Part shown: in pieces, positions 17,701 through 26,346 of the stretch
Numbering within the stretch: the stretch's first letter is position 1
How the letters are laid out: each line of letters starts with the position of its first letter
Source of the DNA: CBDDBK01 sp965225715
Lineage (GTDB): Bacteria; Bacteroidota; Bacteroidia; Cytophagales; Flammeovirgaceae
DNA length: 64,000 nucleotides
Assembly (NCBI GenBank): GCA_965225715.1
Contig: CBDDBK010000002.1
Coordinates: forward strand, 310,001 to 374,000
Reading direction: 5' to 3'
Made by a program: the position numbers and the translations under genes
The notes under the pieces: generated by a model
Seen by the model: the letters and a program-made list of their open reading frames with translations, nothing else
Databases searched by the model: none
What the model was told of the DNA's origin: nothing

Positions 17701-17787
17701 CACCCCGAAAACTTCTGTTTTTTCTTTTCCATTAAACTTAAACCTATGATCTGGATTGCCTCTTAACTCTAATCCCTTCATACTCAT
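16990..17787 (-). CDS. Orphan RHS tip cassette L, GPNSN-type toxin
   Basis: A 265-residue fragment whose tip is identical to that of cassette D (GHVGRHAFLR, ALGPNSNSYVKSL, DLPFSAFGD). It differs in the arm: it starts at the PFGM Met, reads FKFNGKEKTEVFG, and the arm ends after gaataac at the ctcataaac junction, whereas D has a long arm. Thus one identical warhead sits behind two different arms, showing that arms and tips are exchanged separately. Confidence 0.84.
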   Translation of the reverse strand: MSMKGLELRGNPDHRFKFNGKEKTEVFGVNMDDFGWRHYSSDYINMNKIDRFAEKYYALSPYSAMAGNPIRFVDVNGDSVWVFTETVAATGHVGRHAFLRVKTDKVDKIVELWGPEEGARTGRPRIDDYSEEKIEGRANVVKEGEVKDPESDPENYDFENSILEIAKFFSEQDKKGDYKNLPDYKALGPNSNSYVKSLIQLSGGQLDLPFSAFGDGISATAVYGNIYRTAKSKKVLQDFRKVSGETIKTINKLNDKLKKLNKTKK

Positions 17788-18752
17788 CCCAAAAGGGTAG
17801 AAATGGTTTTCTTGAATAACCTCATAAACTTAAGTGCACAACTTTTGGGGTAATTTTCTACACGATCCTTGGAATAATTCTTTACAGTCACCCTTCTTTA
17901 AAGCTAATGAGTAATAAGGTCCAGTGTTCATGGGGTTTATTAACATCAGTGAGAATAAGATCTAATTTTTTTACATAGTGTTCCACATAAGGTAAAAGAC
18001 AAGCCACTTTTTTAGGATACTGTATTTTTTTACCTTTTGAAACTTTTTTGAAATTTTTATTATTTTTCAGAAATAGTCCATATGTAATCTTTTCATCTGA
18101 ATTGGATAATTCTACTATAGATATATACACATTCTGAATTTTGTGATCTAAATCAAACCTTACATAAACTTGTATATAACCTTTAAAATTTTTTACGAAA
18201 TCAGGTTTGGAAATAGCTCTGGCTAGATTACTATTTTCCAAAACTTTAGGTATATAAAAACTTCGTTCAATTGGTTTCTCTTTTGGAAAACTATCCGCAA
18301 AACCACATATATAGTCTTGTCCCTTTGAGGGAAAAAGAGAAAAGAGGAAAGAAAAAAGAAAAAAGAAAAAAGAAAAATTCATTTTAGTCTATTGTTTTAG
18401 AAGTGGATAAAGTTGCCTAATTAATGGAGATTGATAATCTTTGACTGGTACCTTAGAATAAATTTTTCCCTTTGAAGCACCTAAGTGGAAATTATTCACT
18501 GCTGAACCAAAATACTCCTGCCTGTACGACTTCAATAAACCAATCATGGAAGTAGAATATTTTGTATATGCATTAGCGTCATTTCCTCCGGTGATATGAT
18601 TTAAAGTAAGTGCTAAGGATAGGTCTGAGTTTTGTCCATGGTCCAACAAATAATTATAATACGAAACCGTCCCAAACAAAGTAGCTTCTACTTCTAAACC
18701 AATATGATGCCCATTAGAAAAACCATTATTTTCATCTTGATAAGCGTGGAAA
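17729..18752 (-). repeat. Duplicated block (copy 1; copy 2 at 31710-32733)
   Basis: At an offset of 13981 bases the arm end, the ctcataaac junction, the immunity gene and the tip's C-terminal half are nearly identical; the one protein change found is Gln to Lys just after the immunity signal peptide. Confidence 0.85.
17888..18382 (-). CDS. Secreted immunity protein for cassette M
   Basis: A 164-residue protein with the F-rich heptamer-coded signal MNFSFFFFLFSFLFSLFPSKGQ region, then KNFKGYIQVYVRFDLDHK, VYISIVELSNSDEK and IQYPKKVACLLPYVEHY. It is a paralogue of 14512-15009 and differs from 31869-32363 by one residue. It starts 6 bases after the M tip. Inferred periplasmic antitoxin for the HESFH/KDYQSPLIRQ toxin subtype. 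Confidence 0.78.
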   Translation of the reverse strand: MNFSFFFFLFSFLFSLFPSKGQDYICGFADSFPKEKPIERSFYIPKVLENSNLARAISKPDFVKNFKGYIQVYVRFDLDHKIQNVYISIVELSNSDEKITYGLFLKNNKNFKKVSKGKKIQYPKKVACLLPYVEHYVKKLDLILTDVNKPHEHWTLLLISFKEG

Positions 18753-19315
18753 GATTCGTGGGCTATAGATGCTATTTCTCTGCCTCCTTTATTTTCAAAT
18801 TCAGAAATTGCCCCAGCATAAATCGTACCGCCCTCGCGACTACCATGTCTTTCATACTTAAAGGCTCCTTTCATATCTTTTCCATTTTTATCTTTGGAAT
18901 ATTCATTTATATAGCTGTAATTTTGTTCGGAGGCTATCAAGGTGTTTAAAACTGTACCACCCGCTTTACTGTTACCAACACTATTTAAGGCAGTAACAAC
19001 CGAACTCACAAAGGCATTATCGCCACTATATTCCAATCCTTGAGTATATTGTAAGGTTTGATTATCACCATAATGAATTGAAATCGTATCTCCCAGCGGA
19101 TCAATATATCTCAAAGGATTATTTCCAAAACCCGAATAAACACTTTGGCTATAAGTGTATTTGGGGTCTGATTGCCCCCAGAGTCCAAGCACTTGGTCAT
19201 AACTTCTATACAAAGCCATATCCCAATTCAACTCAAAATTTTCAACCCGTTCAATTCCATTAAACTTAAACTTATGATCTGGATTGCCTTTTAACTCCAA
19301 GCCCGCTATTGTCAT
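18389..19315 (-). CDS. Orphan RHS tip cassette M, mosaic HESFH toxin
   Basis: A 308-residue fragment starting at the PFGM Met (MTIAGLELKG), with its arm to about 19385. The tip is a visible mosaic: the first part (SSVVTALNSVGNSKAGGTVL) matches G, the middle (MKGAFKYERHGSREGGTIYAG ... GREIAS) matches I and N, and the end (HITGGNDANAYTKYS ... KDYQSPLIRQLYPLLKQ) matches V. HESFH and the GLEVEATLFG Glu are intact. The mosaic keeps the frame, so recombination yields complete chimeric peptidase tips. Confidence 0.86.
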   Translation of the reverse strand: MTIAGLELKGNPDHKFKFNGIERVENFELNWDMALYRSYDQVLGLWGQSDPKYTYSQSVYSGFGNNPLRYIDPLGDTISIHYGDNQTLQYTQGLEYSGDNAFVSSVVTALNSVGNSKAGGTVLNTLIASEQNYSYINEYSKDKNGKDMKGAFKYERHGSREGGTIYAGAISEFENKGGREIASIAHESFHAYQDENNGFSNGHHIGLEVEATLFGTVSYYNYLLDHGQNSDLSLALTLNHITGGNDANAYTKYSTSMIGLLKSYRQEYFGSAVNNFHLGASKGKIYSKVPVKDYQSPLIRQLYPLLKQ

Positions 19316-19345
19316 CCCAAACGGATAAAAATGGTTTTCTTGGAT

Positions 19346-20697
19346 AACCTTGATAGCCTTCGTGTGCTTAATGCTAAAATCATCGGAGTAGACATTAGTT
19401 AATCATGAATAATAGATAAAAAAATGTAAATAATTTGTCTTCAATTATAAATGCTCATTTCTTCGTTCATCAACATTAAATTTAATTTGCACAAAAATCT
19501 ATTAGAAACAGGATAGTATATAAATTATAAAAATCTTTATATATTTTTACCTAATCTCTAATTAGGAATTCTTATTGAAAAATACCAATAAGTTAGAGCA
19601 GGCTTATCCGGATAAACTAAGTAAAAATTTCCCAAAGAGTATACGTATTTTTTTACATAAGGTAACATTTTTTTTATATCTGAGGGATAATTTATTTTCT
19701 TTCCCATATATTTTTTTCTATGACTACTTATGCCCAAGGAGTATGCAAAATGTTTTTTCCCATCTGATAAATTTACTTTTGTTATGTAAATTCTTTTAAT
19801 CTTATTGTTTGATTTGAATTTTATATATACAAAAATTCTTCCTTTAAATTTTTTTAAGTGCTTTGGTAATGGAATATTTTTTGCTTTTTTAAAACTCTTA
19901 ACCATATATGGCGAATAGGTAATATCAGAACCGTCAATAAAACTTCCAGGATCTTCGTACTTATAAATATTATCTCTCTTAGCATTTTGTCCGATCAACT
20001 TAGATAATAAAAAGAAAGTCAATATTATTAAAAAACCTATTTTGGAAATATAATTTTTGAATTTCATAATATTTAATTATTTAATCAAGGGATAAAACCT
20101 TCTAATTAAAGGTGATTCATACTTTCTGATGGGAGTTTTCCCATAAAAACTTCCTTTAGATGCTCCATGGATAAAATTATGACCAGCATTGCTAAAATCT
20201 TCCGATGAATAATTGTATAAAAGATTTACCATTGAAGTTGAATATTTGTCACCAGATTCATTGCTTTTACTTCCTAAATAGGATAATACTTTCCATTCTG
20301 CTATCTCAGAAATTTCACCATTATTGACCAAAGAATAGAAATAAGTAGAAGCTCCAAATAAATTGGCTTCTACCTCTAAGCCAATGTGATGACCGCTAGA
20401 AAAACCGTTATTTTCATCTTGATAGGCGTGGAAAGATTCGTGGGCTATAGATGCTATTTCTCTGCCTCCTTTATTTTCAAATTCAGAAATTGCCCCAGCA
20501 TAAATCGTACCGCCCTCGCGACTACCATGTCTTTCATACTTAAAGGCTCCTTTCATATCTTTTCCATTTGCATCTTTGGAATATTGGTTTATATAACTGT
20601 AATTTTGTTCAGAATTTATAAGTGCGTCTAATATATTTCCACCACCTTTTGTTTGACCTATGTCATTTAGAGTATTTACCAATGTATTCACAAAGGT
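19346..20697 (-). repeat. Duplicated cassette block, second copy of 11394-12745
   Basis: It includes the arm end of cassette M, the 165-base spacer, the immunity gene and most of the cassette N tip. The first differences are at 20656 (c for a) and then near 20698. Confidence 0.85.
19558..20067 (-). CDS. Secreted immunity protein for cassette N
   Basis: A 169-residue protein that appears identical to 11606-12115, with the same basic, signal-peptide-bearing architecture, and starting 9 bases after the N tip. The non-coding spacer 19390-19557 is also shared with 11438-11605, and I see no gene in it. Confidence 0.78.
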   Translation of the reverse strand: MKFKNYISKIGFLIILTFFLLSKLIGQNAKRDNIYKYEDPGSFIDGSDITYSPYMVKSFKKAKNIPLPKHLKKFKGRIFVYIKFKSNNKIKRIYITKVNLSDGKKHFAYSLGISSHRKKYMGKKINYPSDIKKMLPYVKKYVYSLGNFYLVYPDKPALTYWYFSIRIPN

Positions 20698-21003
20698 GTT
20701 ATCGCCATTATATTCCAATCCTTGAGTATATTGTAAGGTTTGGTTATCGCCATAATGAATTGAAATTGTGTTTCCGAGAGGGTCAACATATTTTATTGGA
20801 TTATTCCCCATAGCAACATAGTTGCCTATGCTGTAATATAATTCAGATTCTGGGTCTGACTGCCCCCAACGTCCAAGTACTTGGTCATAACTTCTATACA
20901 AAGCCATATCCCAATTCAACTCAAAATTTTCAACCCGTTCAATACCATTAAACTTAAACCTATGATCTGGATTGCCTTTTAACTCCAAGCCCTTCATACT
21001 CAT
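20077..21003 (-). CDS. Orphan RHS tip cassette N, HESFH peptidase-like toxin
   Basis: A 308-residue fragment whose core end differs from its tip-mates: it reads RWGQSDPESELYYSIGNYVAM, then NNPIKYVDPLGN in place of KYNYSQSVYSGFG. The tip from KGAFKYERHG onward is identical to cassette I (HESFH, GLEVEANLFG, YESPLIRRFYPLIK). The arm extends to about 21095 and ends in a changed tail (ttggctgatgtttcgttg). It is therefore the cassette I warhead behind a different core end. Confidence 0.85.
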   Translation of the reverse strand: MSMKGLELKGNPDHRFKFNGIERVENFELNWDMALYRSYDQVLGRWGQSDPESELYYSIGNYVAMGNNPIKYVDPLGNTISIHYGDNQTLQYTQGLEYNGDNTFVNTLVNTLNDIGQTKGGGNILDALINSEQNYSYINQYSKDANGKDMKGAFKYERHGSREGGTIYAGAISEFENKGGREIASIAHESFHAYQDENNGFSSGHHIGLEVEANLFGASTYFYSLVNNGEISEIAEWKVLSYLGSKSNESGDKYSTSMVNLLYNYSSEDFSNAGHNFIHGASKGSFYGKTPIRKYESPLIRRFYPLIK

Positions 21004-21143
21004 CCCAAAAGGGTAGTAGTGGTTTTCTTGGATAACCTTGATGGCTTTCGTGTGCTTAATGCTAAAATCGTCGAAATAGATATTGGCTGATGTTTCGTTG
21101 AGAACTTTGATTGATTATCAAGATACGGGCAAGTCTAATGACA

Positions 21144-21470
21144 TTATTCAAGTAATGTAATGATAACAAAAGTCATAGATAAAACTATTATTCCAATTAA
21201 TTCGATTATATTTGTCTTCCTGAATTTTATTTGATTGGGATTCCATTTCCCCCAATAAATTTTCCTAAACAACAAACCTAAGCAAAAGAATAATAACCCT
21301 ATTAAGCAAGTCATTGTAAATCTTGTAAGAAAAAAACTCCAAAATCGAGTCTCAACCGCTTCTTGCCAATGCTCTTTTGTTCCTATCCAAAAATGAGAAA
21401 CAAAGTACATTGAAACTACACTAAAAATAGCAATAGTTCCTCTAAAAAATGTGTAAATGAGAATTTTCAT
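21144..21470 (-). CDS. Membrane immunity protein for cassette O
   Basis: A 108-residue protein with about three membrane segments (residues 8-28, 46-66 and 90-106) and a basic loop RKIYWGKWNPNQIKFRKTN. It follows the alpha/beta-hydrolase tip by 61 bases, a wider gap than most pairs. An inner-membrane location suits a toxin that attacks lipids, but that is inference. No family recognised. Confidence 0.68.
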   Translation of the reverse strand: MKILIYTFFRGTIAIFSVVSMYFVSHFWIGTKEHWQEAVETRFWSFFLTRFTMTCLIGLLFFCLGLLFRKIYWGKWNPNQIKFRKTNIIELIGIIVLSMTFVIITLLE

Positions 21471-21531
21471 TTTAATTTCGTTAAGAATTAAGAGTTAATA
21501 TATAACTTTGAAATCTATTTATAAGTCATTG

Positions 21532-22488
21532 TTACTTTTCTGTTCCGTCATGATTAAAAATTGTAGTTTCATTGACTCTCCAAAAATCTGTTCCATAAAA
21601 AGTGCTTCCTGGTAATCGAGAATTCCAAGAGTTTAATTGACCATCTATAATTCCTATATTCTCTTGAAATTCAAAAAGTTTGAGATCTAATAATTCTTTA
21701 AATACTTGTTTGTTTCTTGTAGAACCATGAGTATAAAGCCATCCAAGTCCCGAATCAACTATCCCTGATTTATCAACCCCTTTAATAGTATGGTTGCCTG
21801 TTACCCAATCTCCTTTATAACCTAGTTGGTACGTTTTTGGTTGTGTAGGTGTTAAAAATTCGTTTCCTTCATCAACGGATAAATGGGCTACACTTTCAAC
21901 ATTGTATCCTTGGTCTATTAAATATTGGGCAATGCCAGCACCATAAGCGGAACCTTCGCTGTGCGTAACAAATTTAAAAGTTTCTCCAGATGCTAAATTT
22001 TGTGTTAAAGCATTAACATTATCCATGCCATATTGATAACCAGAACTATATCTATCTTGACCACTCATATCAATTCCAATTCTTGAAGAACCATCGATGT
22101 AATTACTATTAGAAATTGTGGAATAATCATTAAAAAACTTTTGGGCGGCAGTTGCAAAGCCATTACCCCAATATGCTGATCCCGGAGCGTTTGAACCTAT
22201 AATATTTGTTCCTACCCAATTATCTTGGTAATGCCCATTAACAAAAAATATTCTAGCTCCATCCGGATCAATAGCATTTATTGGATTATTAGCTACAAAA
22301 GCATAATTTGAAATACTATAGTATTTTTGAGACAATGGATCCGAAACATCCCACCTTCCTTTTGCTGGGTCTAAATGCCTCGCCCCAAAATCATCCATAT
22401 TCCAACCAAAAACTTCTGTTCTCTCTTTTCCATTAAACTTAAACCGATGATCTGGATTGTCTCTTAACTCCAGCCCCTTCATCGTCAT
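21532..22488 (-). CDS. Orphan RHS tip cassette O, alpha/beta-hydrolase (lipase-like) toxin
   Basis: A 318-residue fragment. Its core is the LDPAKGRW...NPINAIDPDGA type shared with H, J and S, so the junction between core and tip is exactly after DGA. The tip contains FKFVTHSEGSAYGAG at 172-185, a nucleophile elbow around Ser177 (H-S-x-G), and GDWVTGNH at 226-233 that could hold the acid and base. This indicates a lipase/esterase-type toxin, which with the membrane immunity partner suggests attack on phospholipid. The arm is very short, ending at ttggataag. Confidence 0.83.
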   Translation of the reverse strand: MTMKGLELRDNPDHRFKFNGKERTEVFGWNMDDFGARHLDPAKGRWDVSDPLSQKYYSISNYAFVANNPINAIDPDGARIFFVNGHYQDNWVGTNIIGSNAPGSAYWGNGFATAAQKFFNDYSTISNSNYIDGSSRIGIDMSGQDRYSSGYQYGMDNVNALTQNLASGETFKFVTHSEGSAYGAGIAQYLIDQGYNVESVAHLSVDEGNEFLTPTQPKTYQLGYKGDWVTGNHTIKGVDKSGIVDSGLGWLYTHGSTRNKQVFKELLDLKLFEFQENIGIIDGQLNSWNSRLPGSTFYGTDFWRVNETTIFNHDGTEK

Positions 22489-22525
22489 GCCGAAGGGGTA
22501 GTAGTGGTTTTCTTGGATAAGTATT

Positions 22526-23110
22526 TCAATTTCTTGGTGACTTTATCTTAAACAAATAGCAATCTTTACTATAACCTATTGTATCCTTCCCAAATAACTT
22601 TTTACCCTTTATTAAATAAACTTCTTTTTCTATACTCTCAGTATCCTTATAAAATGGTGGTTTTAATAAGCTCCAAATCGCATCTATGGGTACATCTGGG
22701 TCAGGAAACTGGCTGTGCAAAAGAGATGTATCATTTTTTAAATCTTTAAATATTTCTAACATTTCATTTCTTTTATAACTATCTGGGAAAAAACTTGAAT
22801 AAAAATTTAGAAGAGAAGTATCTCTTTTCAATTCTTCCAATATTTTCAACATTTCCTTTTCTTGATAGCTCCTTAAAAAGTACTCTGAATTTAAAACTAA
22901 AGTCTTATTATCTATAAGCCAAGTGCCATGTATTTTGTCATAATATAAAGGTTCATAAATAAATGTTTTATCTTCATTAATGACAAGTTTAAGTTTTGGT
23001 TTTCCGTATAATATGCAATAATTATGGTATTCCCCTATAATTTTTTTTACATTTGGGGAACAAGATAATTGACAAAATAATAGTATAAAAAAGAAAATAT
23101 AAAACTTCAT
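22526..23110 (-). CDS. Immunity lipoprotein for cassette P
   Basis: A 194-residue protein; MKFYIFFFILLFCQLSC is a lipobox signal with Cys17. The first 60 residues after it (IIGEYHNYCILYGK, LKLVINEDKTFIYE, IHGTWLIDNKTLVL) resemble a small lipocalin-like beta domain of the GTW type. Two near-repeats, EMLKILEELKRDTSLLNFYS and EMLEIFKDLKNDTSLLHSQF, follow, an internal duplication of about 40 residues. It overlaps the P tip stop by four bases. Inferred periplasmic inhibitor of the HELQH peptidase. Confidence 0.77.
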   Translation of the reverse strand: MKFYIFFFILLFCQLSCSPNVKKIIGEYHNYCILYGKPKLKLVINEDKTFIYEPLYYDKIHGTWLIDNKTLVLNSEYFLRSYQEKEMLKILEELKRDTSLLNFYSSFFPDSYKRNEMLEIFKDLKNDTSLLHSQFPDPDVPIDAIWSLLKPPFYKDTESIEKEVYLIKGKKLFGKDTIGYSKDCYLFKIKSPRN

Positions 23111-24072
23111 TTTTTTCCATAATAATAGGTGGTATTGTTAAATCTAAAAGCTGCTTTTTTACGATCAGCAGTTCTTTGGAAATGTCTTTTTATTTTTTCT
23201 TTATCCCCTCTTGTTGTTGATAATAAACTTGTATTGGGATGAGTCGTTATATCTACCGGACCTGTTGCTATATCTTTATAAAGAGCTGGTAGCAAATTAA
23301 TGTTATTATAAGTTTGTCCCCCAAATAATGCTCCCCACTGGTTATATGCTTGAAGCTCATCATGCTTATCATATAGAAAGTTTTGATAAGGTGCTTCTTT
23401 TGGTAATTCATATCCAATACTGTATTGTCCCTTTTCAAATTGATAAGCATGTTGTAGTTCATGAGCTATTAATGAATTAGAAGCGTTAGAGGGCAAACCA
23501 ACTTCAAAGATACCTGTTGAAAAATCAAAACTTGCACCCCCCACGCTATTTCCTGATTGGTTATAAGCATTGGTTAATGATATGTTATAAATTTGATCAG
23601 AAGCTGATAAAGTTTCAATTCCCCCTTTAAACGTCTCCAAATCTTGATTTTCTTGTTGTAATCGACTAATTTGCCGTTTCAACTTATTAGCTTTACCTTC
23701 GCCAGCGGCTAACTTTTCTGTCTTCCCGACAATTTTAGTGTTATTTCTTTCCTGTCTCCTATCAACTTCACCAAGAAGGCGATTAACATATTTCCAAGCG
23801 CTTTCAGTAAATACATTTCCGTCTAAATCTATATATCTAAGTGGGTTATTGCCTGCGTAGTGATAATTTGAAAGAGAAATGTATTTTTCAGATAGGTTAT
23901 CTATACCATCCCACCGTCCCCGTGCTGGGTCGTAATGCCGCCACCCAAAGTCATCCATATTCAACCCAAAAACTTCTGTTCTCTCTTTTCCATTAAACTT
24001 AAACCGATGATCTGGATTGCCTCTTAACTCCAAGCCCTTCATACTCATCCCAAAAGGGTAGTAGTGGGTCAA
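23107..24072 (-). CDS. Orphan RHS tip cassette P, HELQH zinc-peptidase toxin
   Basis: A 321-residue fragment. Its arm is the shortest in the array: native homology stops at aagggtagtagtgg, only a few bases before PFGM. The core is the YDPARGRW type ending NPLRYIDLDGN. The tip has a charged coiled-coil stretch at about 105-150, then IAHELQHAYQFE with HELQH at 204-208 and a candidate ligand in DKHDELQAYNQ near 235-245, followed by a basic C-terminus. This looks like a zinc metallopeptidase domain of the kind found in Bacteroidota polymorphic toxins. Confidence 0.85.
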   Translation of the reverse strand: MTHYYPFGMSMKGLELRGNPDHRFKFNGKERTEVFGLNMDDFGWRHYDPARGRWDGIDNLSEKYISLSNYHYAGNNPLRYIDLDGNVFTESAWKYVNRLLGEVDRRQERNNTKIVGKTEKLAAGEGKANKLKRQISRLQQENQDLETFKGGIETLSASDQIYNISLTNAYNQSGNSVGGASFDFSTGIFEVGLPSNASNSLIAHELQHAYQFEKGQYSIGYELPKEAPYQNFLYDKHDELQAYNQWGALFGGQTYNNINLLPALYKDIATGPVDITTHPNTSLLSTTRGDKEKIKRHFQRTADRKKAAFRFNNTTYYYGKK

Positions 24073-24560
24073 TATGTAAATTTTACAGTATCCGAACTAA
24101 TTTTTCCGTAAGGGAAAGATTCTGGTGCATCTTGAAAAATAGATTTTTCAAAAATTAATTCAGTATGAATATTATAACTTTTTCCTTTAATAAGATTTGG
24201 AAGGAAATCATAAATAGATACTCTGAAAGAAATAGAATATCTAGCTTTCTCTTTTAATAAAATACTGTTAAAATCATCTAAACCAATATATTCTATATCA
24301 TAAAATCCATTACAAGGATAAAGACGGTGTGTCTTATTATCATCATTAACAGCTTCTACCAAAATAATAGATGCACAAAAATCATCTTTCTCGGGTAGAT
24401 ATATTTGATAAGATTTATTGCCTTTGTTAAGTATGAGTAACTCAATAAGCAACGAATCTTCTGATAAATATGTGAGATTAGTAGTAAGTTTTATTGCATT
24501 ATTATTTAATTTTTTAGTAGAAGGGTAAAATAAAAGGACTAAATATAAGATAATTTTCAT
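24069..24560 (-). CDS. Secreted immunity protein for cassette Q
   Basis: I choose the ATG at 24560 (MKIILYLVLLFYPSTKK, a signal peptide) over an upstream in-frame ATG at 24590 that lies inside the preceding tip. The 163-residue mature region is beta-rich (LLIELLILNKGNKSYQIYLP, KARYSISFRVSIYDFLP), compatible with an immunoglobulin-like sandwich. The stop lies at the boundary with the P arm. Function inferred from position only. Confidence 0.72.
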   Translation of the reverse strand: MKIILYLVLLFYPSTKKLNNNAIKLTTNLTYLSEDSLLIELLILNKGNKSYQIYLPEKDDFCASIILVEAVNDDNKTHRLYPCNGFYDIEYIGLDDFNSILLKEKARYSISFRVSIYDFLPNLIKGKSYNIHTELIFEKSIFQDAPESFPYGKISSDTVKFTY

Positions 24561-24567
24561 ACAATTG

Positions 24568-25440
24568 TTATTTTTTAAGTTGTAAATCAATATTTATTTT
24601 TTGAATGTGAATTTTAGGTTTAATCGTTTGGGGAGAAAGAGGTTTAACTTTACTTAGTTGTCTTTTAGTAGAAAACCTGCCTATATCTCTTCCATATACT
24701 CTACGTTCAAAAGATTTTCCAGATTCCTTATACTTTCCATTCCCATTCCTATTTTTTAGATTGTTACCAAAATGAGTACCTTCGTGAAAAATAGTAGATT
24801 CCAATAATTGTGTTCCTAATTTTACTTTCTTATATTGGCTAGTTCTATCTGAGTCAGTAAAAATGTTAACAACATCATCATCTATGAGGACTAATCCCTT
24901 TCCAAAAGGTTTACCATTTTTATATTTTGTTATATTTTTTCCATTTGCAATTTTATCTTGTATTCCATTTACTTTTTTATGATTTATTTTCCCATCACCA
25001 TTTCTATCTTCATCTAAATTAGTTACCTCAAGTTTAGGACCAGAACCATAAGTTAACAGATTAGTAACTTCTTTTTCATTTAGCCCACTAGTTTCCATAA
25101 AAGCCTTTTTAAAGTCTTCTGATTTATTATTGTATGAAGTAAGAACATTTTTTAAATATTCGGCAAGTTCAGGGTACATTTTTTCAGTTTTAGAATCTAT
25201 TTCAAATAAACCGTCAGGATCCGTATATTTTAATGGATTATTGAAAAATGCCCTGTAAGGACTCCAAGAAAAAGCATCTTCCGACAGCAAGTCTGGCACA
25301 TTCCACCGTCCCCGTGCTGGGTCGTAATGCCGCCAGCCAAAGTCATCCATATTCAACCCAAAAACTTCTGTTCTTTCTTTTCCATTAAACTTAAACCTAT
25401 GATCTGGATTGCCTCTTAACTCTAATCCCTTCATACTCAT
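24568..25440 (-). CDS. Orphan RHS tip cassette Q, HEGTH peptidase-like toxin with EF-hand loop
   Basis: A 290-residue fragment. The core is the YDPARGRW...NPLKYTDPDG type. The tip shows DEDRNGDGKI at 143-152, an EF-hand/dockerin-type calcium loop, then FHEGTHFGNN with HEGTH at 219-223 and Glu245 in a good place for a third ligand, and ends in a lysine-rich tail. Its arm (25441-25560) follows the native pattern but with a divergent text (acaacggcacgggcaggtgttcc), so it came from another RHS gene. Confidence 0.84.
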   Translation of the reverse strand: MSMKGLELRGNPDHRFKFNGKERTEVFGLNMDDFGWRHYDPARGRWNVPDLLSEDAFSWSPYRAFFNNPLKYTDPDGLFEIDSKTEKMYPELAEYLKNVLTSYNNKSEDFKKAFMETSGLNEKEVTNLLTYGSGPKLEVTNLDEDRNGDGKINHKKVNGIQDKIANGKNITKYKNGKPFGKGLVLIDDDVVNIFTDSDRTSQYKKVKLGTQLLESTIFHEGTHFGNNLKNRNGNGKYKESGKSFERRVYGRDIGRFSTKRQLSKVKPLSPQTIKPKIHIQKINIDLQLKK

Positions 25441-25576
25441 CCCAAAAGGGTAGTAGTGGTTTTCTTGGACAACAACGGCACGGGCAGGTGTTCCGCTTTT
25501 ATGATAAATCTTGAAATCATCAAAATAAATTTCTTTCTCGGTTTCGTTAGCTACATAAACCCAAGCCCTTATAACT

Positions 25577-26179
25577 TTATTCTAATTTACCAAAAATTCC
25601 TTTTTTATATTTGATTTTATCACGAAGTATATTTCCTCGTTCAGAAGCAATAAAAATAGTGCCATCATTTTCTTTTCCTGTCAAATATGACCCTATAACT
25701 CCATAATATTGAGATATAAAATACACAGCATCAAGAAAAACTATATCTTCATAATTATATGCTTTTTCTTGCCTAAATAAATATACTTTACCAAACTTTT
25801 CAGATACTATAATATTCTGAACTTTTATAGAAAAAAAATATTCATTCTTTTTCTTAACAATATACTTATCTCCTTCTTGTTTATTCATATCAAATAATGG
25901 TAAAACTTTATTATTAACTTTTTCACCGTTTATTTTTTTTATTCTTATCTGAAATATTCTATCTTTAAAATACATTTCACCTTCTATATAGGTATCGTAA
26001 TATTTTATAAATATAAAACCCTCAATATCATAAGAGCAATTAGAATTAATCTGTTTAGTAATTATATAAGGAGGTGCTATAGAATCATTTCTATAGTGTT
26101 TTAAAGTACATACTACTTTTCCATCATTAACACAGGATAGTATAAAAAAGAAGCAAATTAAATGTGTGGTTATTTTCAT
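25577..26179 (-). CDS. Immunity lipoprotein for cassette R
   Basis: A 200-residue protein with MKITTHLICFFFILSC, a lipobox with Cys16. The remainder is beta-rich and lysine/tyrosine-rich (YIEGEMYFKDRIFQIRIKKI, YFFSIKVQNIIVSEKFGK). It lies 167 bases after the R tip, and the gap holds a palindromic MITE-like element immediately before its start codon. Assigned as immunity by position and lipobox; no family recognised. Confidence 0.72.
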   Translation of the reverse strand: MKITTHLICFFFILSCVNDGKVVCTLKHYRNDSIAPPYIITKQINSNCSYDIEGFIFIKYYDTYIEGEMYFKDRIFQIRIKKINGEKVNNKVLPLFDMNKQEGDKYIVKKKNEYFFSIKVQNIIVSEKFGKVYLFRQEKAYNYEDIVFLDAVYFISQYYGVIGSYLTGKENDGTIFIASERGNILRDKIKYKKGIFGKLE

Positions 26180-26181
26180 GT

Positions 26182-26274
26182 TATAGTCATGTCAGTTGAA
26201 AAAAGGATTTTTAAGGGTTTTAATTCATTGATCTTGAAAACGTCTGTTTCCTGAAATAAAATAGCATGACTATA
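26182..26274 (+). repeat. MITE-like palindromic element, full copy with perfect 10-bp ends
   Basis: TATAGTCATG at 26182-26191 is inverted as CATGACTATA at 26265-26274. Between them is ttgaaaaaaggatttttaag, ttcattgatcttgaaaac and gaaataaaatagc. It sits between the cassette R tip and its immunity gene, the only copy inside the toxin array. Confidence 0.8.
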
Positions 26275-26346
26275 AATCTTAAAAATATTAACAATTTTAA
26301 AGAATGAGGATTTTTAATTCTTTAGATTAACTATTCTTTTTTTTCA

